Source of the DNA: GCA-002733465 sp039969155
GTDB taxonomy: Bacteria; Pseudomonadota; Gammaproteobacteria; Enterobacterales; Kangiellaceae
Assembly (NCBI GenBank): GCA_039969155.1
Contig: JBDVOJ010000095.1
Span: 124,001-188,000, forward strand
Reading direction: 5' to 3'
Length of the DNA stretch: 64,000 nt
In this document: piece after piece, positions 42,393 through 52,444 of the stretch
Numbering within the stretch: the first letter of the stretch is position 1
Layout: each line of letters opens with the position of its first letter
Made by a program: the position numbers and the translations under genes
Notes under the pieces: model-generated
Told to the model about the DNA's origin: nothing
What the model saw: only the letters and a program-made list of their open reading frames with translations
Databases searched by the model: none

Positions 42393-44624
42393 ATGGAAAT
42401 AAGAAAAGTCATTTTAGCGCTGTGCATGTCAATCCTTTTTTTAGCTCAGGGAATTCAATCTAGTTACGCTAAAAAACAAAGTTATTCTATTCCGAGGATA
42501 GATACCGCTCCGACAATAGACGCTGTGATTGACTTTGATGAATGGCAACAAGCGCATATAGTCGATTTAGCCTACGAAACTAGCCCCGCAGAAAATGCTC
42601 CTGCTAAAGTAAAGACAACCGCCTACATGATGGAAGATGGTGAACATCTTTATTTTGCGTTTAAAGCTGAAGATCCGAGTCCAGAAAATATTTTGGCCTT
42701 TCTTAGAGACCGAGACCGAATTTTTCAAGACGACTTTGTCGGAGTAGTTGTTGATACTTTTAACGATGAGAGAAAAGGTTTTGAGTTTTTTGTTAATGCT
42801 CTAGGGGCGCAAGGTGATTTAACCATTGATGATACTCAAAACCGTGAAGACTCGTCGTGGGACGCGGTTTGGGAGAGTTTAGGGCAAGTAACCGAAGACG
42901 GTTATGTAGTAGAAATGGCGATTCCCTATCGAGCGTTGAGGTTTCCAGCAAACGCGGAAGAGCAGACTTGGGGAATTCGTTTTTTGAGAGTTCACCCTAG
43001 AGAGTCTCGAACTATCTACGCTGATAGTCCAGGGGATAGAGCGCAGGACTGTTCACTGTGTATTGCAAACAAAGTGACTGGAATGCCAAGCCTAGAATCT
43101 GGTACTAATCTAGATATCACGCCAACCCTCACTCATGTGCAATCTGAACAAAGAGACTTGGATGAATCTACTGAATGGGAAGATAATTCAGATACCGAAC
43201 TAGGTGCAGATATTCGTTGGGCAATGACTGAAAACTGGATATTGAACGCAACTTTAAATCCTGATTTTTCACAGGTAGAAGCTGATGCTGGGCAATTGGA
43301 CATCAACCGAACTTTCTCGTTATTTTTTCCGGAAGCAAGACCGTTTTTCTTGGACGGAGCAGAATACTTTTCAACAGCTAATCGGTTAGTTCATACTAGA
43401 AATATTGCAGACCCCGATTACGGCGTGAAAGTCACAGGTAAACAAAACGGTAGTAGTAGTGGAGTAATTGTCGCTAGAGATACCAATACAAGCTTTTTGT
43501 TACCCGGTAGTTTAGGGTCGGATTTGGCCGAGTTAGAGGGGGTCGAGTCCGACGTATTTATCGGTCGTTATCAAATGGACATCGGCGCTAAGAATAATTT
43601 TGGAGCACTGGTAACCCATCGTAAAGCCGATGGTTATGACAATACCGTCACCGCGCTCGATGGCAAGTATTTTTTTACTGAAAATGACAGTTTACAAGTT
43701 CAATATATGCATTCCGATTCAAGCAACCCGATTTCGATCCAAGAGGAATTTGATGTTGCAGCAGAACAATCGGATGATGCGTTATCACTGCGCTATCGAC
43801 ATACTAAAAGAGATTACGGTTTACGAGCATCCTATAGTGATTTTGGCGAAGATTTTAGAGCAGATATGGGCTTTATTGGCCGTGTTAATTATAAGCAACT
43901 AGTGCTTGGTGGGAATTACACTTGGTACGGTGAAGAGGGGAGTGATTGGACTCGTTGGGGATTTTTCGGCGACTGGGATAGAACTGAAGACCAGAGTGGC
44001 AGACTGCTCGAAGAAGAAAGCGAAATTCACTTTAATCTTCGCGGACCAAAACAGTTCAATACTAACTTTGGTGTGGTTACTCGAGATCGATTATATGACG
44101 ATGTCATGTTTAAGGAAGACAATTTTATGATGTGGTTTGAATTTAAACCGCTCTCAAATCTTACTCTTGGTAACTTTATGATAATAGGTGATCAAATTGA
44201 CTTCGCCAATACCCAACTGGGACATCGTAAATTATTCGAACCGTATATCAATTGGCAAATTGGAAAACACTTAAATCTTAGGATCTCGGGAACGACTCAA
44301 CAGTTGAAAGTACCTGGCGGTGAATTGTTTAATGCAAAACTCGCTGATACTCGCATCTCTTATCAATTTAGCATTCGCTCGCGATTATCTTTGACTTTGC
44401 AAAATACCAGTATTGAGAGAAATCAAGCGCTCTACCTTGATGACGAAGTTGATGCTCGTTCAAAGTACTTTGGTCTTCAGGTTATCTATTCCTATAAAAT
44501 TAATCCGCTTTCACTGGTTTATTTGGGTTATTCTGACAACGCGTTTGAGGATGATAATCTTAGTTCGTTAACTAAGACTGATAAAACCATTTTTGCCAAG
44601 TTTAGTTATATGTGGCAGTACTAA
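42393..44624 (+). CDS. DUF5916 outer-membrane protein with CBM9-like domain
   Basis: A 743-residue protein with signal peptide (LALCMSILFLAQGIQSSYA). Residues 30-230 match the CBM9-like domain that begins these proteins (PTIDAVIDFDEWQQA, GFEFFVNALGAQGD, WDAVWESLGQVTEDGYVVEM, PYRALRF). Behind it the DUF5916 part (NPDFSQVEADAGQLDINRTF, then LFFPEARPFFLDGAEYF) runs into an outer-membrane beta-barrel ending ...FAKFSYMWQY with terminal aromatic residues. Substrate unknown; such proteins are common in protein- and polymer-degrading marine bacteria. It stands alone on its strand. Confidence 0.87.
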   Translation: MEIRKVILALCMSILFLAQGIQSSYAKKQSYSIPRIDTAPTIDAVIDFDEWQQAHIVDLAYETSPAENAPAKVKTTAYMMEDGEHLYFAFKAEDPSPENILAFLRDRDRIFQDDFVGVVVDTFNDERKGFEFFVNALGAQGDLTIDDTQNREDSSWDAVWESLGQVTEDGYVVEMAIPYRALRFPANAEEQTWGIRFLRVHPRESRTIYADSPGDRAQDCSLCIANKVTGMPSLESGTNLDITPTLTHVQSEQRDLDESTEWEDNSDTELGADIRWAMTENWILNATLNPDFSQVEADAGQLDINRTFSLFFPEARPFFLDGAEYFSTANRLVHTRNIADPDYGVKVTGKQNGSSSGVIVARDTNTSFLLPGSLGSDLAELEGVESDVFIGRYQMDIGAKNNFGALVTHRKADGYDNTVTALDGKYFFTENDSLQVQYMHSDSSNPISIQEEFDVAAEQSDDALSLRYRHTKRDYGLRASYSDFGEDFRADMGFIGRVNYKQLVLGGNYTWYGEEGSDWTRWGFFGDWDRTEDQSGRLLEEESEIHFNLRGPKQFNTNFGVVTRDRLYDDVMFKEDNFMMWFEFKPLSNLTLGNFMIIGDQIDFANTQLGHRKLFEPYINWQIGKHLNLRISGTTQQLKVPGGELFNAKLADTRISYQFSIRSRLSLTLQNTSIERNQALYLDDEVDARSKYFGLQVIYSYKINPLSLVYLGYSDNAFEDDNLSSLTKTDKTIFAKFSYMWQY

Positions 44625-44712
44625 GAAATCAGTCAGGAGTTTGAGCTTAAGTTAGACCTAAGTTATGTTAAGTTAATCCATGTTAAGTCGGGAAGCAAAA
44701 TGCCGTTCCGGC

Positions 44713-45924
44713 TTAACTGGCTACAACGTTGCGATAATTCCTAGGGTCAGTATCACCTTCGGTTGATATCAATAGAACCGTTGAGTTTTCGTCTAGTTTC
44801 AGCTGGTCTTTAATATTAACAAGCTGGCTATCGGTTAGAATCGATTCTAATACACCCAGAGTGACAGCTGCTGATTCCCCGGAAACGATAGCGGGATCCT
44901 TTGCAACTGGACGCGCATATCTTTTCATTCCTTTTATAGTAAAACTATCGTCGCATTTGATAAAAGCATAGCAGTATCGACTAAGTATTTGCCATGCTGT
45001 TTTACTGGGCATACCGCAAGCCAGTCCAGCCATCAAAGTATTGAGGTTTCCAACTTGATGGGGCAAACCGTCGTTAATTTTTATGGATTCAAAAAAACAA
45101 GGTGCATTGTTTGGCTCAACCAAAACAATTACTGGTGTCGGACGATTATGAGCAACAAAATAAGCTGCTAGTGCGGCGGCCATTGAACCAACTCCAGCTT
45201 GAAGAAAAACATGACTGGGCCATTCGTTAGGCGCCTGCTTTTCGAACTCTTTAATTAAAGTGAAATAACCACGCATAATATTATCTGGAATTTCTAGGTA
45301 ATTATCCCAAGCAGTATCTTGTACTAACTGCCAGTTGTTTGTTTTAGCTAATTGGGCGACTTTAGTAACCGTTGCATCATAATCTAAATCGGTGATTTCG
45401 GCATAAGGTGTATATTGTTTGATAGCTTCTAACCGAATTGCAGAAGAGTTTTTGGGCATGTAAATTCTCGCTGAACAGCCAAACTGTTTTGCACACCACG
45501 CGACAGCTCGACCATGATTTCCATCGGTGGTGGTTACTAATTCTAGGTCTTGATAATTCGAGGATTGCTCAATGATAGATTGAAAACTGTAAGGCCTTTT
45601 TAATCCTAGTTTTTGCAACAATATTTCTGCGATTGCATAGGATGCACCTAACATTTTAAAAGCGTTCAAATCAAATCGCTGACTTTCATCTTTGACCATA
45701 ATTTGATTGATACTAAGGTTTCGGCTCAACTGTGGTAATTTTACCAGAGGCGTCTGGCTATAACCCGGTATGCTTTGATGAAACTGACTGACTTGCTGGA
45801 CAATTCTGGGGTCTGTCAGTGCAAGCAAATAATCACCTTGAACTTGGTTATTAAGCGGCAATGATGTAGAAGATGTCTCTACAAAGTTAGGGTTCAAAAT
45901 GTATTCAAGTAGTTCCAAGTTCAA
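44713..45924 (-). CDS. Diaminopropionate ammonia-lyase
   Basis: A 403-residue fold-type II PLP enzyme. DLNAFKMLGASYA carries the PLP Lys (about residue 79), TTTDGNHGRAVAW is the phosphate/substrate loop, and LLISTEGDTDP closes the chain as in DpaL/YgeX. Reaction: 2,3-diaminopropionate to pyruvate and ammonia. It lies 15 bp behind the YcbL-type gene on the same strand, so both share a transcript. The family's quoted specificity is known; here it is inferred from sequence pattern. Confidence 0.88.
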   Translation of the reverse strand: MNLELLEYILNPNFVETSSTSLPLNNQVQGDYLLALTDPRIVQQVSQFHQSIPGYSQTPLVKLPQLSRNLSINQIMVKDESQRFDLNAFKMLGASYAIAEILLQKLGLKRPYSFQSIIEQSSNYQDLELVTTTDGNHGRAVAWCAKQFGCSARIYMPKNSSAIRLEAIKQYTPYAEITDLDYDATVTKVAQLAKTNNWQLVQDTAWDNYLEIPDNIMRGYFTLIKEFEKQAPNEWPSHVFLQAGVGSMAAALAAYFVAHNRPTPVIVLVEPNNAPCFFESIKINDGLPHQVGNLNTLMAGLACGMPSKTAWQILSRYCYAFIKCDDSFTIKGMKRYARPVAKDPAIVSGESAAVTLGVLESILTDSQLVNIKDQLKLDENSTVLLISTEGDTDPRNYRNVVAS

Positions 45925-45939
45925 GCCTTCTCTAATGAT

Positions 45940-46599
45940 TTAACGGTACCTTGCTAATACCTGATCCGCTACGTGCGGATTGGTCTGTCTTTCATGGGCA
46001 AAGTTAGAGATCGGGCCGTGACCAGATACAAAACGCGTTTCACCGCCAAGAGGCCAAAGTTTAGAGGTAATGGAGTCGATTAAGTCTTGATGATTGCCTC
46101 TTGGAAAATCTGTTCTTCCAATACTCCCTTTAAAGAGAACGTCTCCAACAAATGCCAATCCTGATAGCTGATGATGAAATATAATGTGACCAGGGGTATG
46201 ACCTGGGCAATGATAGATATCTAAAACCTCATTTCCTACCTTAATTTGTTCACCTTCTTCAAGCCACTGATCGGGGTGACAGTTTTCCGCTCCAGAAAAA
46301 CCATATTGTTGTCCTTGCTGAGTAATTCCTTCTAACCAAAATAGATCATCTCGGTGTGGGCCAATAATTGAAACGCCCAGCCGTCGTTTTAGTTCTTCCG
46401 CTCCGCCGGCGTGGTCTAGATGACCATGAGTGAGAATAATTTGGCTTACATCTATCTTATGTTGTTCAATTTTTGCGATGACTCTATCAATATCACCTCC
46501 CGGGTCTACCACCGCGCCTTGTAGGGTTTCGCTGCACCAAATGACTGAACAGTTTTGTTGGAATGGAGTGACAACCACGACTTCTACTCTTAAACTCAT
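45940..46599 (-). CDS. Metallo-beta-lactamase-fold hydrolase (YcbL-like, glyoxalase II type)
   Basis: A 219-residue protein with THGHLDHAGG (metal ligands, about residues 57-66), HCPGHTPGH and FVGDVLFKGSIGRTD, then FVSGHGP, the order of the small YcbL/GloB-like group. Such enzymes hydrolyse S-lactoylglutathione or related thioesters. It lacks the C-terminal glutathione domain of full glyoxalase II, as is usual for YcbL. First gene of a two-gene leftward unit. Confidence 0.9.
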   Translation of the reverse strand: MSLRVEVVVVTPFQQNCSVIWCSETLQGAVVDPGGDIDRVIAKIEQHKIDVSQIILTHGHLDHAGGAEELKRRLGVSIIGPHRDDLFWLEGITQQGQQYGFSGAENCHPDQWLEEGEQIKVGNEVLDIYHCPGHTPGHIIFHHQLSGLAFVGDVLFKGSIGRTDFPRGNHQDLIDSITSKLWPLGGETRFVSGHGPISNFAHERQTNPHVADQVLARYR

Positions 46600-46767
46600 A
46601 ATTTCATTAAACTCATTAGTTTCAAAAACTCTTAGATTTTCCGTTATTTGACGTAAACGTTAGCCATAGATTTAATTCTTTGGGTAGAATATTGGTTTGC
46701 TGTTTCAACCTAACAGCCGTGTTGTCAGTTATAATGGTGACTATTGCTACCAGATTCTGCCGCTATT

Positions 46768-47319
46768 ATGCTACAACCAGAACAATATATAAATATGACT
46801 AAGCGCTGGCTTGAACATTCGGTTATCGAATACAATTTTTGCCCCTTTGCGAAAAAAGAATATGTTAACAACAGTATTCACTATGAAGTCATCGATGAGT
46901 CGAATCGCGAGGAGCAACTGCTTTCATTGAGCGAAGAATTTAAGCGGTTAGATAATAACCCCGCTCTATCTACATCGTTGCTTTTATACCCGAAAGGGTT
47001 AGAGAGTTTTTTTGATTATTTAGATTTTGTTGAGCTAGCCAATGAGCTTCTTTATGAATTGGGCTATGAAGGCATTTATCAAATCGCTAGTTTTCATCCC
47101 GACTATTGTTTTGCTGACACCAAGCAGAGTGACCCCGAGAATTACACCAATCGTTCACCGGTTCCAATAGTACATTTGCTTCGCGAGGATATGCTTGAAA
47201 AAGCACTTGACTTGTACCCAAATTCAGAACAAATCCCAGAGCGTAACATTCTTAAAGCACAAGAATTAGGAAGTGACTTTTTCGAAAAGTTACTACAGCG
47301 GTTCTGCAAGGCTGAATAA
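46768..47319 (+). CDS. DUF1415 family protein
   Basis: About 183 residues. ATG 46768 (MLQPEQYI) is preferred over a TTG eight codons earlier. DUF1415 pattern: TKRWLEHSVIEYNFCPFAKK, IASFHPDYCFADT and NRSPVPIVHLLRED. Conserved Cys and His residues suggest metal or redox chemistry, but the function is unknown. It stands alone. Confidence 0.88.
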   Translation: MLQPEQYINMTKRWLEHSVIEYNFCPFAKKEYVNNSIHYEVIDESNREEQLLSLSEEFKRLDNNPALSTSLLLYPKGLESFFDYLDFVELANELLYELGYEGIYQIASFHPDYCFADTKQSDPENYTNRSPVPIVHLLREDMLEKALDLYPNSEQIPERNILKAQELGSDFFEKLLQRFCKAE

Positions 47320-47431
47320 TGCTTGAAGTTTACCAATTGTTACTAGTTATTGAGCGGATTATGTATTGAAATATCAAAGAGAATCACCATATAGACCGCT
47401 AGATAAACATCCTATTTAAAGGTGGGGTAAA

Positions 47432-48307
47432 ATGAAAAGAGTATTTTTGTTTATTGCAACCAATCTGGCCATCATGGTGGTCTTAAGCATCGTCCTTAGT
47501 GTGCTAGGGCCTGCTCTAGGGTTGCAACCGGGAAGCTATAGCAGTTTATTATTATTTGCCGCAGTATTTGGTTTTGGTGGTGCTTTTATTTCCTTGTTTC
47601 TATCGAAAATGATGGCTAAGCGCTCAGTAGGAGCTCTAGTCATCACTTCACCAAGAACTGAGGTAGAAAGCTGGCTGTTAAACACTGTAGCACGGCAGGC
47701 TAAAGCGGCTGGTGTCGGAATGCCAGAAGTCGCTATTTATAACTCGCCAGAAATGAATGCCTTTGCCACCGGTGCCAGTAAAAACAGCTCTCTAGTTGCA
47801 GTCAGTAGCGGATTATTACAGCAAATGGATAGAAGGGAAGTCGAAGCTGTTCTCGCTCACGAAGTATCGCATATTGCCAATGGTGATATGGTGACGCTAA
47901 CTCTCATTCAGGGGGTGGTGAATACCTTTGTAATATTTTTAGCCAGAGCCTTGGCTGGAATCATCAATAGCACATTGCGCGGTAATAACAACCAAGGTGG
48001 TGGCTTAGGGGGGTTCGCTTATTACGGAGTGGTTATTGTTCTAGAAATTGTATTTGGAATTCTCGCGAGCATCATCGTTATGTGGTTTTCTAGACAACGA
48101 GAATATAGAGCCGATGCCGGAGCTGCCAAGTTACAAGGGAATCAAGCGATGATTGCGGCGTTACAGAGGTTAAAGGGCAATAGAGAAAGTCAGCTTGAAG
48201 GTTCTTTGATGGCGTTCGGTATTTCTGGCGCCAAACCGAAAGCGGAATGGTTTATGAGTCATCCTCCTTTAGATAAACGTATTGAAGCTCTTAAGCAGAT
48301 AAAATAG
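47432..48307 (+). CDS. htpX: Membrane zinc protease HtpX
   Basis: A 291-residue inner-membrane M48 protease for quality control of membrane proteins. Two N-terminal membrane segments, then the active site LAHEVSHIANGD (about residue 146: HExxH) with the third ligand Glu in REYRADAGAAKL, and two further hydrophobic stretches between. GGTGGGG precedes ATG. Heat- or Cpx-type control is usual for the family, but no such operator was seen here. Confidence 0.95.
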   Translation: MKRVFLFIATNLAIMVVLSIVLSVLGPALGLQPGSYSSLLLFAAVFGFGGAFISLFLSKMMAKRSVGALVITSPRTEVESWLLNTVARQAKAAGVGMPEVAIYNSPEMNAFATGASKNSSLVAVSSGLLQQMDRREVEAVLAHEVSHIANGDMVTLTLIQGVVNTFVIFLARALAGIINSTLRGNNNQGGGLGGFAYYGVVIVLEIVFGILASIIVMWFSRQREYRADAGAAKLQGNQAMIAALQRLKGNRESQLEGSLMAFGISGAKPKAEWFMSHPPLDKRIEALKQIK

Positions 48308-48396
48308 TGGGGATAGAAGTAAGAAGCTATTCTTAACGCATACCACTAGAGCAGCTGCATCCAAATATTGAAACATGAGAAATAAATGGGAGGAGG

Positions 48397-50799
48397 CTAA
48401 TTTGCCTTTCCCCATAATTGGTCTAAAACCTTAACGACTTGATGAATGTCAAAAGGCTTTCCTAAATGGTCATTCATGCCTGCTTCTAAACATTCGCGTT
48501 TATCCTTTTGCATGGCATTGGCCGTCATTGCAACAATTATTAATTCTTTCAGATTAAGAGACTCTCTAATAGCTCTAGAAGCAGTCAGGCCATCCATTAC
48601 AGGCATTTGTAAGTCCATCAAAACGGCATCAAAAAAGTCCGAGTTATTGCTTTCTTTCGCTTGCTTTAGTTTATCTAATGCTTCTTGACCATCGTTAACG
48701 ACGACTACATCTGCGCCTTCTTGCTCAAGCAGTTCTCGAGCAACATGCTGATTAACGAGGTTATCTTCGACGACCAGTATTTTTTTACCTTCTAATCGAT
48801 TTTCATATTCAATTTCGGTATTCTCAATTCGATCCAAATGTAACTTTTCTATTTGCTGGTGGCTAGCCAACCGCAGCTTAATTGAAAAATAGAAGCAACT
48901 TCCTTTACCCAGTTGACTTTTAAGTTCTAATTGCCCACCCATTAGATCAACCAGAGTTTGGCTGATAGCAAGACCAAGTCCTGTACCACCGAATCTTCTT
49001 GTTGTAGACGCTTCAGCCTGAGTAAAACCTTCAAAGATTTTCTTTTGGTTTTCTTCTGATATACCGATTCCTGTATCAAAGACTCTAAAAGTTAGAGAGT
49101 GGTTGTTTTCTTGATCAACACTTGAGTTGACTTTAACGGTGATTGAACCTTTTTCTGTGAATTTTATGGCGTTGCCACCTAAGTTAATTAGGATTTGTTG
49201 GAGCCTCATTTCATCACCGACAAAGTACTGCGGCATTCCATCCTGAACATCAAAAGCAAGTGAAATAGGCTTGGTAGATATTTCGGTACTTAAGATCACT
49301 TCGAGATTTCTTAACAAGTGCTTCAATTTAAAGGGCACAGGGTCGAGTTCTATTTTTCCTGCTTCGGCTTTTGAAATATCCAATATATCGTTTAACAAAG
49401 CTAACAGTGAACGAGCTGCACCTTCGGTTTTTTGGGTATAGTCTTTTTGCGGACGATTGAGAGGCGTTCTTTTCAGAAGTGCTAGCATTCCTAGTATTGC
49501 GTTCATAGGTGTTCTAAGTTCATGGCTCATGTTAGCTAAAAACTGACTTTTAGCTTTACTGGCTTCCTCAGCTTTTTCAGCTGCTAAGGTTAGCGCATAC
49601 TCTCTCTCTTTGAGTTCTTCTGTTACTAGTTCGGTTTGAACAAGTAGTTCTTTAGTTCTAGAGTTTGTTTCCTTGAAAACATTTGCGGCTTGCGCTAATT
49701 GGCCGATCTCATCTCGGCGGTTTACACCTGGTATTTCAGCTATTTCATCTCCCTTACTTAAATGAGAAAAAGTATCTGTAATAGATATTAATGGCTTGCT
49801 AATTCTGCGTCCTAGAATGAATGCCAATAAGATTGCGAGAGTTGCACCTATTATTGAAACTGAGATACTAATGCGCTCACTTTCGTCTATATAATTCTTT
49901 GTATCAGTAAATAGTTTTTGCTGTTCTTTTAAGTATCTTTGTTTTAATTGATCGGAATTGTGGCTTAGCTCTGATGACTCCCCAGCGATCACGACATTGA
50001 CTAGAAAAAGAAAATTCCGATCAGCCTGAACTGCTTGATTAAAAGTTACCTCGATAGAACTGAGCGTTGTTAAGATTTCAACAAGCATTTTAGATGCTTT
50101 TTGTTGATTACTTTTGACTATCGATTGCTCAATAATTTTTGATGCTTCGCTTATATTTTCCAGAAATTTTTTCTTGACTTGAAACTCATGTTTACTGAAA
50201 TATCGATTTTGCAAAGTCTCCGCACTAGAAATTAATAGCTGAGCTTGCCAGATTTTAGAAAGAATGATCGGGTTGTCGGATTGCTCAAGAGAAGAAAAAA
50301 TAGCAGTCATATCATTAGTTATTTTAGCGAATCGTTGCTCTAAAGTTTCGCCAATTAGAATTTCTCGGTAGCTTCGCGTCTTTTGTAAATCATCGATCTT
50401 TTCTTTAAAATCAATCACTGAGTTCTGGATCTTTGATAACTCTTTTTGGTGTGTTGAACCTTGTTTGCTGTCAGCCTCTATTAGTTTTTCAATATCACTA
50501 GTGAGTTTTTGGTAAAGAGCAAGTATTTGAGAAAAAGTTGCACTTTTTTCTGTGTTGCTATAAGCCAATATTGTTCTTTGTAGATCGGCAATATCTTTAT
50601 CAACCTTGAGCATTAAACTCGTGCTATTACTGACTTGTCGGAATGACGAAAATTTCTGTTTGAAATCTCGCATCGCCGTAACGTTAAAAGCTGTTATTAT
50701 AAAACTCATCAGTATTAATAGAATAAATCCTAAAATAATACGTTGGCTTATACTAAGGGAATTCAAGAAATTGCTTTGATATGAAGGACTGTTGCTCAT
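48397..50799 (-). CDS. Hybrid sensor histidine kinase/response regulator
   Basis: About 800 residues. The ATG at 50799 overlaps the stop of the binding-protein gene (ATGA); the longer frame from 50862 is unlikely. It has a membrane segment (about 17-39), a helical periplasmic sensor of about 270 residues, a second membrane segment (ISVSIIGATLAILLAFILG), a HAMP, HisKA with SHELRTPMNAILGML, HATPase with FRVFDTGIGIS and GGTGLGLAIS, and a C-terminal receiver with VLMDLQMPVMDG. No HPt domain is present, so an external phosphotransfer protein is needed. Layout recalls TorS. The coupled periplasmic protein probably presents the ligand. Confidence 0.94.
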   Translation of the reverse strand: MSNSPSYQSNFLNSLSISQRIILGFILLILMSFIITAFNVTAMRDFKQKFSSFRQVSNSTSLMLKVDKDIADLQRTILAYSNTEKSATFSQILALYQKLTSDIEKLIEADSKQGSTHQKELSKIQNSVIDFKEKIDDLQKTRSYREILIGETLEQRFAKITNDMTAIFSSLEQSDNPIILSKIWQAQLLISSAETLQNRYFSKHEFQVKKKFLENISEASKIIEQSIVKSNQQKASKMLVEILTTLSSIEVTFNQAVQADRNFLFLVNVVIAGESSELSHNSDQLKQRYLKEQQKLFTDTKNYIDESERISISVSIIGATLAILLAFILGRRISKPLISITDTFSHLSKGDEIAEIPGVNRRDEIGQLAQAANVFKETNSRTKELLVQTELVTEELKEREYALTLAAEKAEEASKAKSQFLANMSHELRTPMNAILGMLALLKRTPLNRPQKDYTQKTEGAARSLLALLNDILDISKAEAGKIELDPVPFKLKHLLRNLEVILSTEISTKPISLAFDVQDGMPQYFVGDEMRLQQILINLGGNAIKFTEKGSITVKVNSSVDQENNHSLTFRVFDTGIGISEENQKKIFEGFTQAEASTTRRFGGTGLGLAISQTLVDLMGGQLELKSQLGKGSCFYFSIKLRLASHQQIEKLHLDRIENTEIEYENRLEGKKILVVEDNLVNQHVARELLEQEGADVVVVNDGQEALDKLKQAKESNNSDFFDAVLMDLQMPVMDGLTASRAIRESLNLKELIIVAMTANAMQKDKRECLEAGMNDHLGKPFDIHQVVKVLDQLWGKAN

Positions 50800-52067
50800 G
50801 CTAGTAAAAATTCGTACCAGCGATCTAAAGAGTATTCGTAGTTTTCCATCACGGTGTTCCAAACAGCAACATGGCTAAACCGGTTCTCGTATGAACCGCC
50901 TCTGCGGACATCTCCGGCTGGGACCGAAATCTTTCCATCTGTTCCTTTTAAAGGGGTTTTTGTTGGTTTTCCACCATACCAGTAATCCCATTCATTCGAA
51001 CTGAGCAAACTTCTCGAACGCTCAGGGTTTGAAATGTAGTAACCTTGTCGAGCTATAAATGCACCAGCCCAACCGCTTAGCCACCAGTTCATGTACTCAT
51101 AGGCCGCATCTTTAGTTTTGCCTTTGCATGCTCGTGATATACACATTACCCCGTGCCAGGCTCGATATCCCTCTTTGGGGGCAGCATAGGTCACCGGTGT
51201 ACCTTGTCCATTTGCCATTGATACGCCTGGGGAGAACATGCTGCCAATTGCGGTTCGACCACTGGTCATAAACTCAGCCGATTGTGGGACTGTATTCCAG
51301 AAACCCGAAAAGTGTTTGTCGCGTTTATACTTTAATAAAACTTCAAATAGTTTGTCTAACTCCTCGATGGTCATATTACTAATATCGGTAAATTTGACAA
51401 ACCCTCTGGCTTGAGCAGCTAGGGCTAAATCAAATAAACCAATGGTCGGGGCGTTGACGATACCAACTTTGCCATGATGAGCAGGATCCAATAGCCAACC
51501 CCAGCTTTCGGTTTCGTAGGGTTTGCCTTTGGGAATTACATCAGTGTTATAACCAAAAGAATCAACATTATGTACATAGGGTAAAAAGCTAATGTTCCCG
51601 GTAAAATTTGTACCGAGAGTTCCATCAGTTTGAACGTTGAGTATTTTATAGGGAGCATCTCCGACTCCGACCGGTGATTCTCCGCTAAGGCTACCTTTCT
51701 TGGATAACTGATTGATCTCGTTCCAATAGGTTAACTTTTCGGTTTTGATTGGTTGAATGGCGTTAGCTTGCCAGAGTGTCTTAATACTATCAGTCCATTG
51801 TTCATACAGATCAAATTCAGAAGGAGAAGTGGTCGCTTTTTGAATTAACTCACCTTCACCGCGAGCTTCGAAGACTAAGTTAATTCCAAGATCTGCCATG
51901 GCTTTTTGACGAATCTCTTCTTGCAGAGTGACAATTGTTCCCATGACCCTGACAGTTGGTTTTAGATTTGCAATAACGTACGGTGCGTTTATTGCGGCTG
52001 CCCCAATAGTCACCGCCTTGATACCTTGAGAAAGAAATTCTCTTCGTTTCATGGGCTTATCGGCCAT
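50796..52067 (-). CDS. Tat-exported extracellular solute-binding protein (PotD-like)
   Basis: A 423-residue protein. A twin-arginine signal MKRREFLSQGIKAVTIG starts it, with a hydrophobic h-region (AVTIGAAAINAPYVIA). The mature part follows a type-2 periplasmic binding protein of the spermidine/putrescine group (FLPYVHNVDSFGYNTD, WGWLLDPAHHGKVG, then AYEYMNWWLSGWAG). No permease or ATPase genes lie nearby. Its stop overlaps the start of the hybrid kinase gene, so the likely job is ligand presentation to the kinase, not transport. Confidence 0.88.
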   Translation of the reverse strand: MADKPMKRREFLSQGIKAVTIGAAAINAPYVIANLKPTVRVMGTIVTLQEEIRQKAMADLGINLVFEARGEGELIQKATTSPSEFDLYEQWTDSIKTLWQANAIQPIKTEKLTYWNEINQLSKKGSLSGESPVGVGDAPYKILNVQTDGTLGTNFTGNISFLPYVHNVDSFGYNTDVIPKGKPYETESWGWLLDPAHHGKVGIVNAPTIGLFDLALAAQARGFVKFTDISNMTIEELDKLFEVLLKYKRDKHFSGFWNTVPQSAEFMTSGRTAIGSMFSPGVSMANGQGTPVTYAAPKEGYRAWHGVMCISRACKGKTKDAAYEYMNWWLSGWAGAFIARQGYYISNPERSRSLLSSNEWDYWYGGKPTKTPLKGTDGKISVPAGDVRRGGSYENRFSHVAVWNTVMENYEYSLDRWYEFLLA

Positions 52068-52210
52068 TGGAGCTTTCCTTTGAAGTGAGATAACGACTAA
52101 TTAAAGCTTAGTCTATGCACTCTAAATAGCAAGTATCACCAATCAGGATTTGGCGTCAATATATCAAAATGAGATGTTGATTTGAGGGCTGAATAATGTT
52201 GCTAAAATAG

Positions 52211-52444
52211 CTAATAATGGGGGGGTAATTCAATGCCATCATTTTTTGCATTTGAGTCACCAATTTGTTCAACCTGAGAGACAACGCTTTCTAAAACTCG
52301 TGTTAATTTACGCAGATCGCTTTGCTGCTCAATTAGCGCCTGATTAAGCTCTTCAATCATATGATCTTGAAAGGTTATTTTTGTTTCAAGCTCTTCGATT
52401 CTCTGTATGAACAGGCTTTCGCTGTTTAGATCTTTGGATGTCAT
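52211..52444 (-). CDS. slyX: SlyX family protein
   Basis: A 77-residue coiled-coil protein (IEELETKITFQDHMIEELNQ), with the characteristic C-terminal PPHY. Starts exactly after the stop of the glutathione peroxidase gene. Function unknown; the shape is that of a short dimeric coiled coil. Confidence 0.9.
   Translation of the reverse strand: MTSKDLNSESLFIQRIEELETKITFQDHMIEELNQALIEQQSDLRKLTRVLESVVSQVEQIGDSNAKNDGIELPPHY

Noticed and set aside
50800..50862. N-terminal extension of the hybrid kinase
   Set aside because: The added 21 residues are coded inside the binding-protein gene; the ATG at 50799 overlaps that gene's stop and gives a normal membrane start.
50796..52067. Polyamine ABC transporter
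   Set aside because: Only the binding protein is present; permease and ATPase genes are missing on both sides and the gene overlaps a histidine kinase gene.
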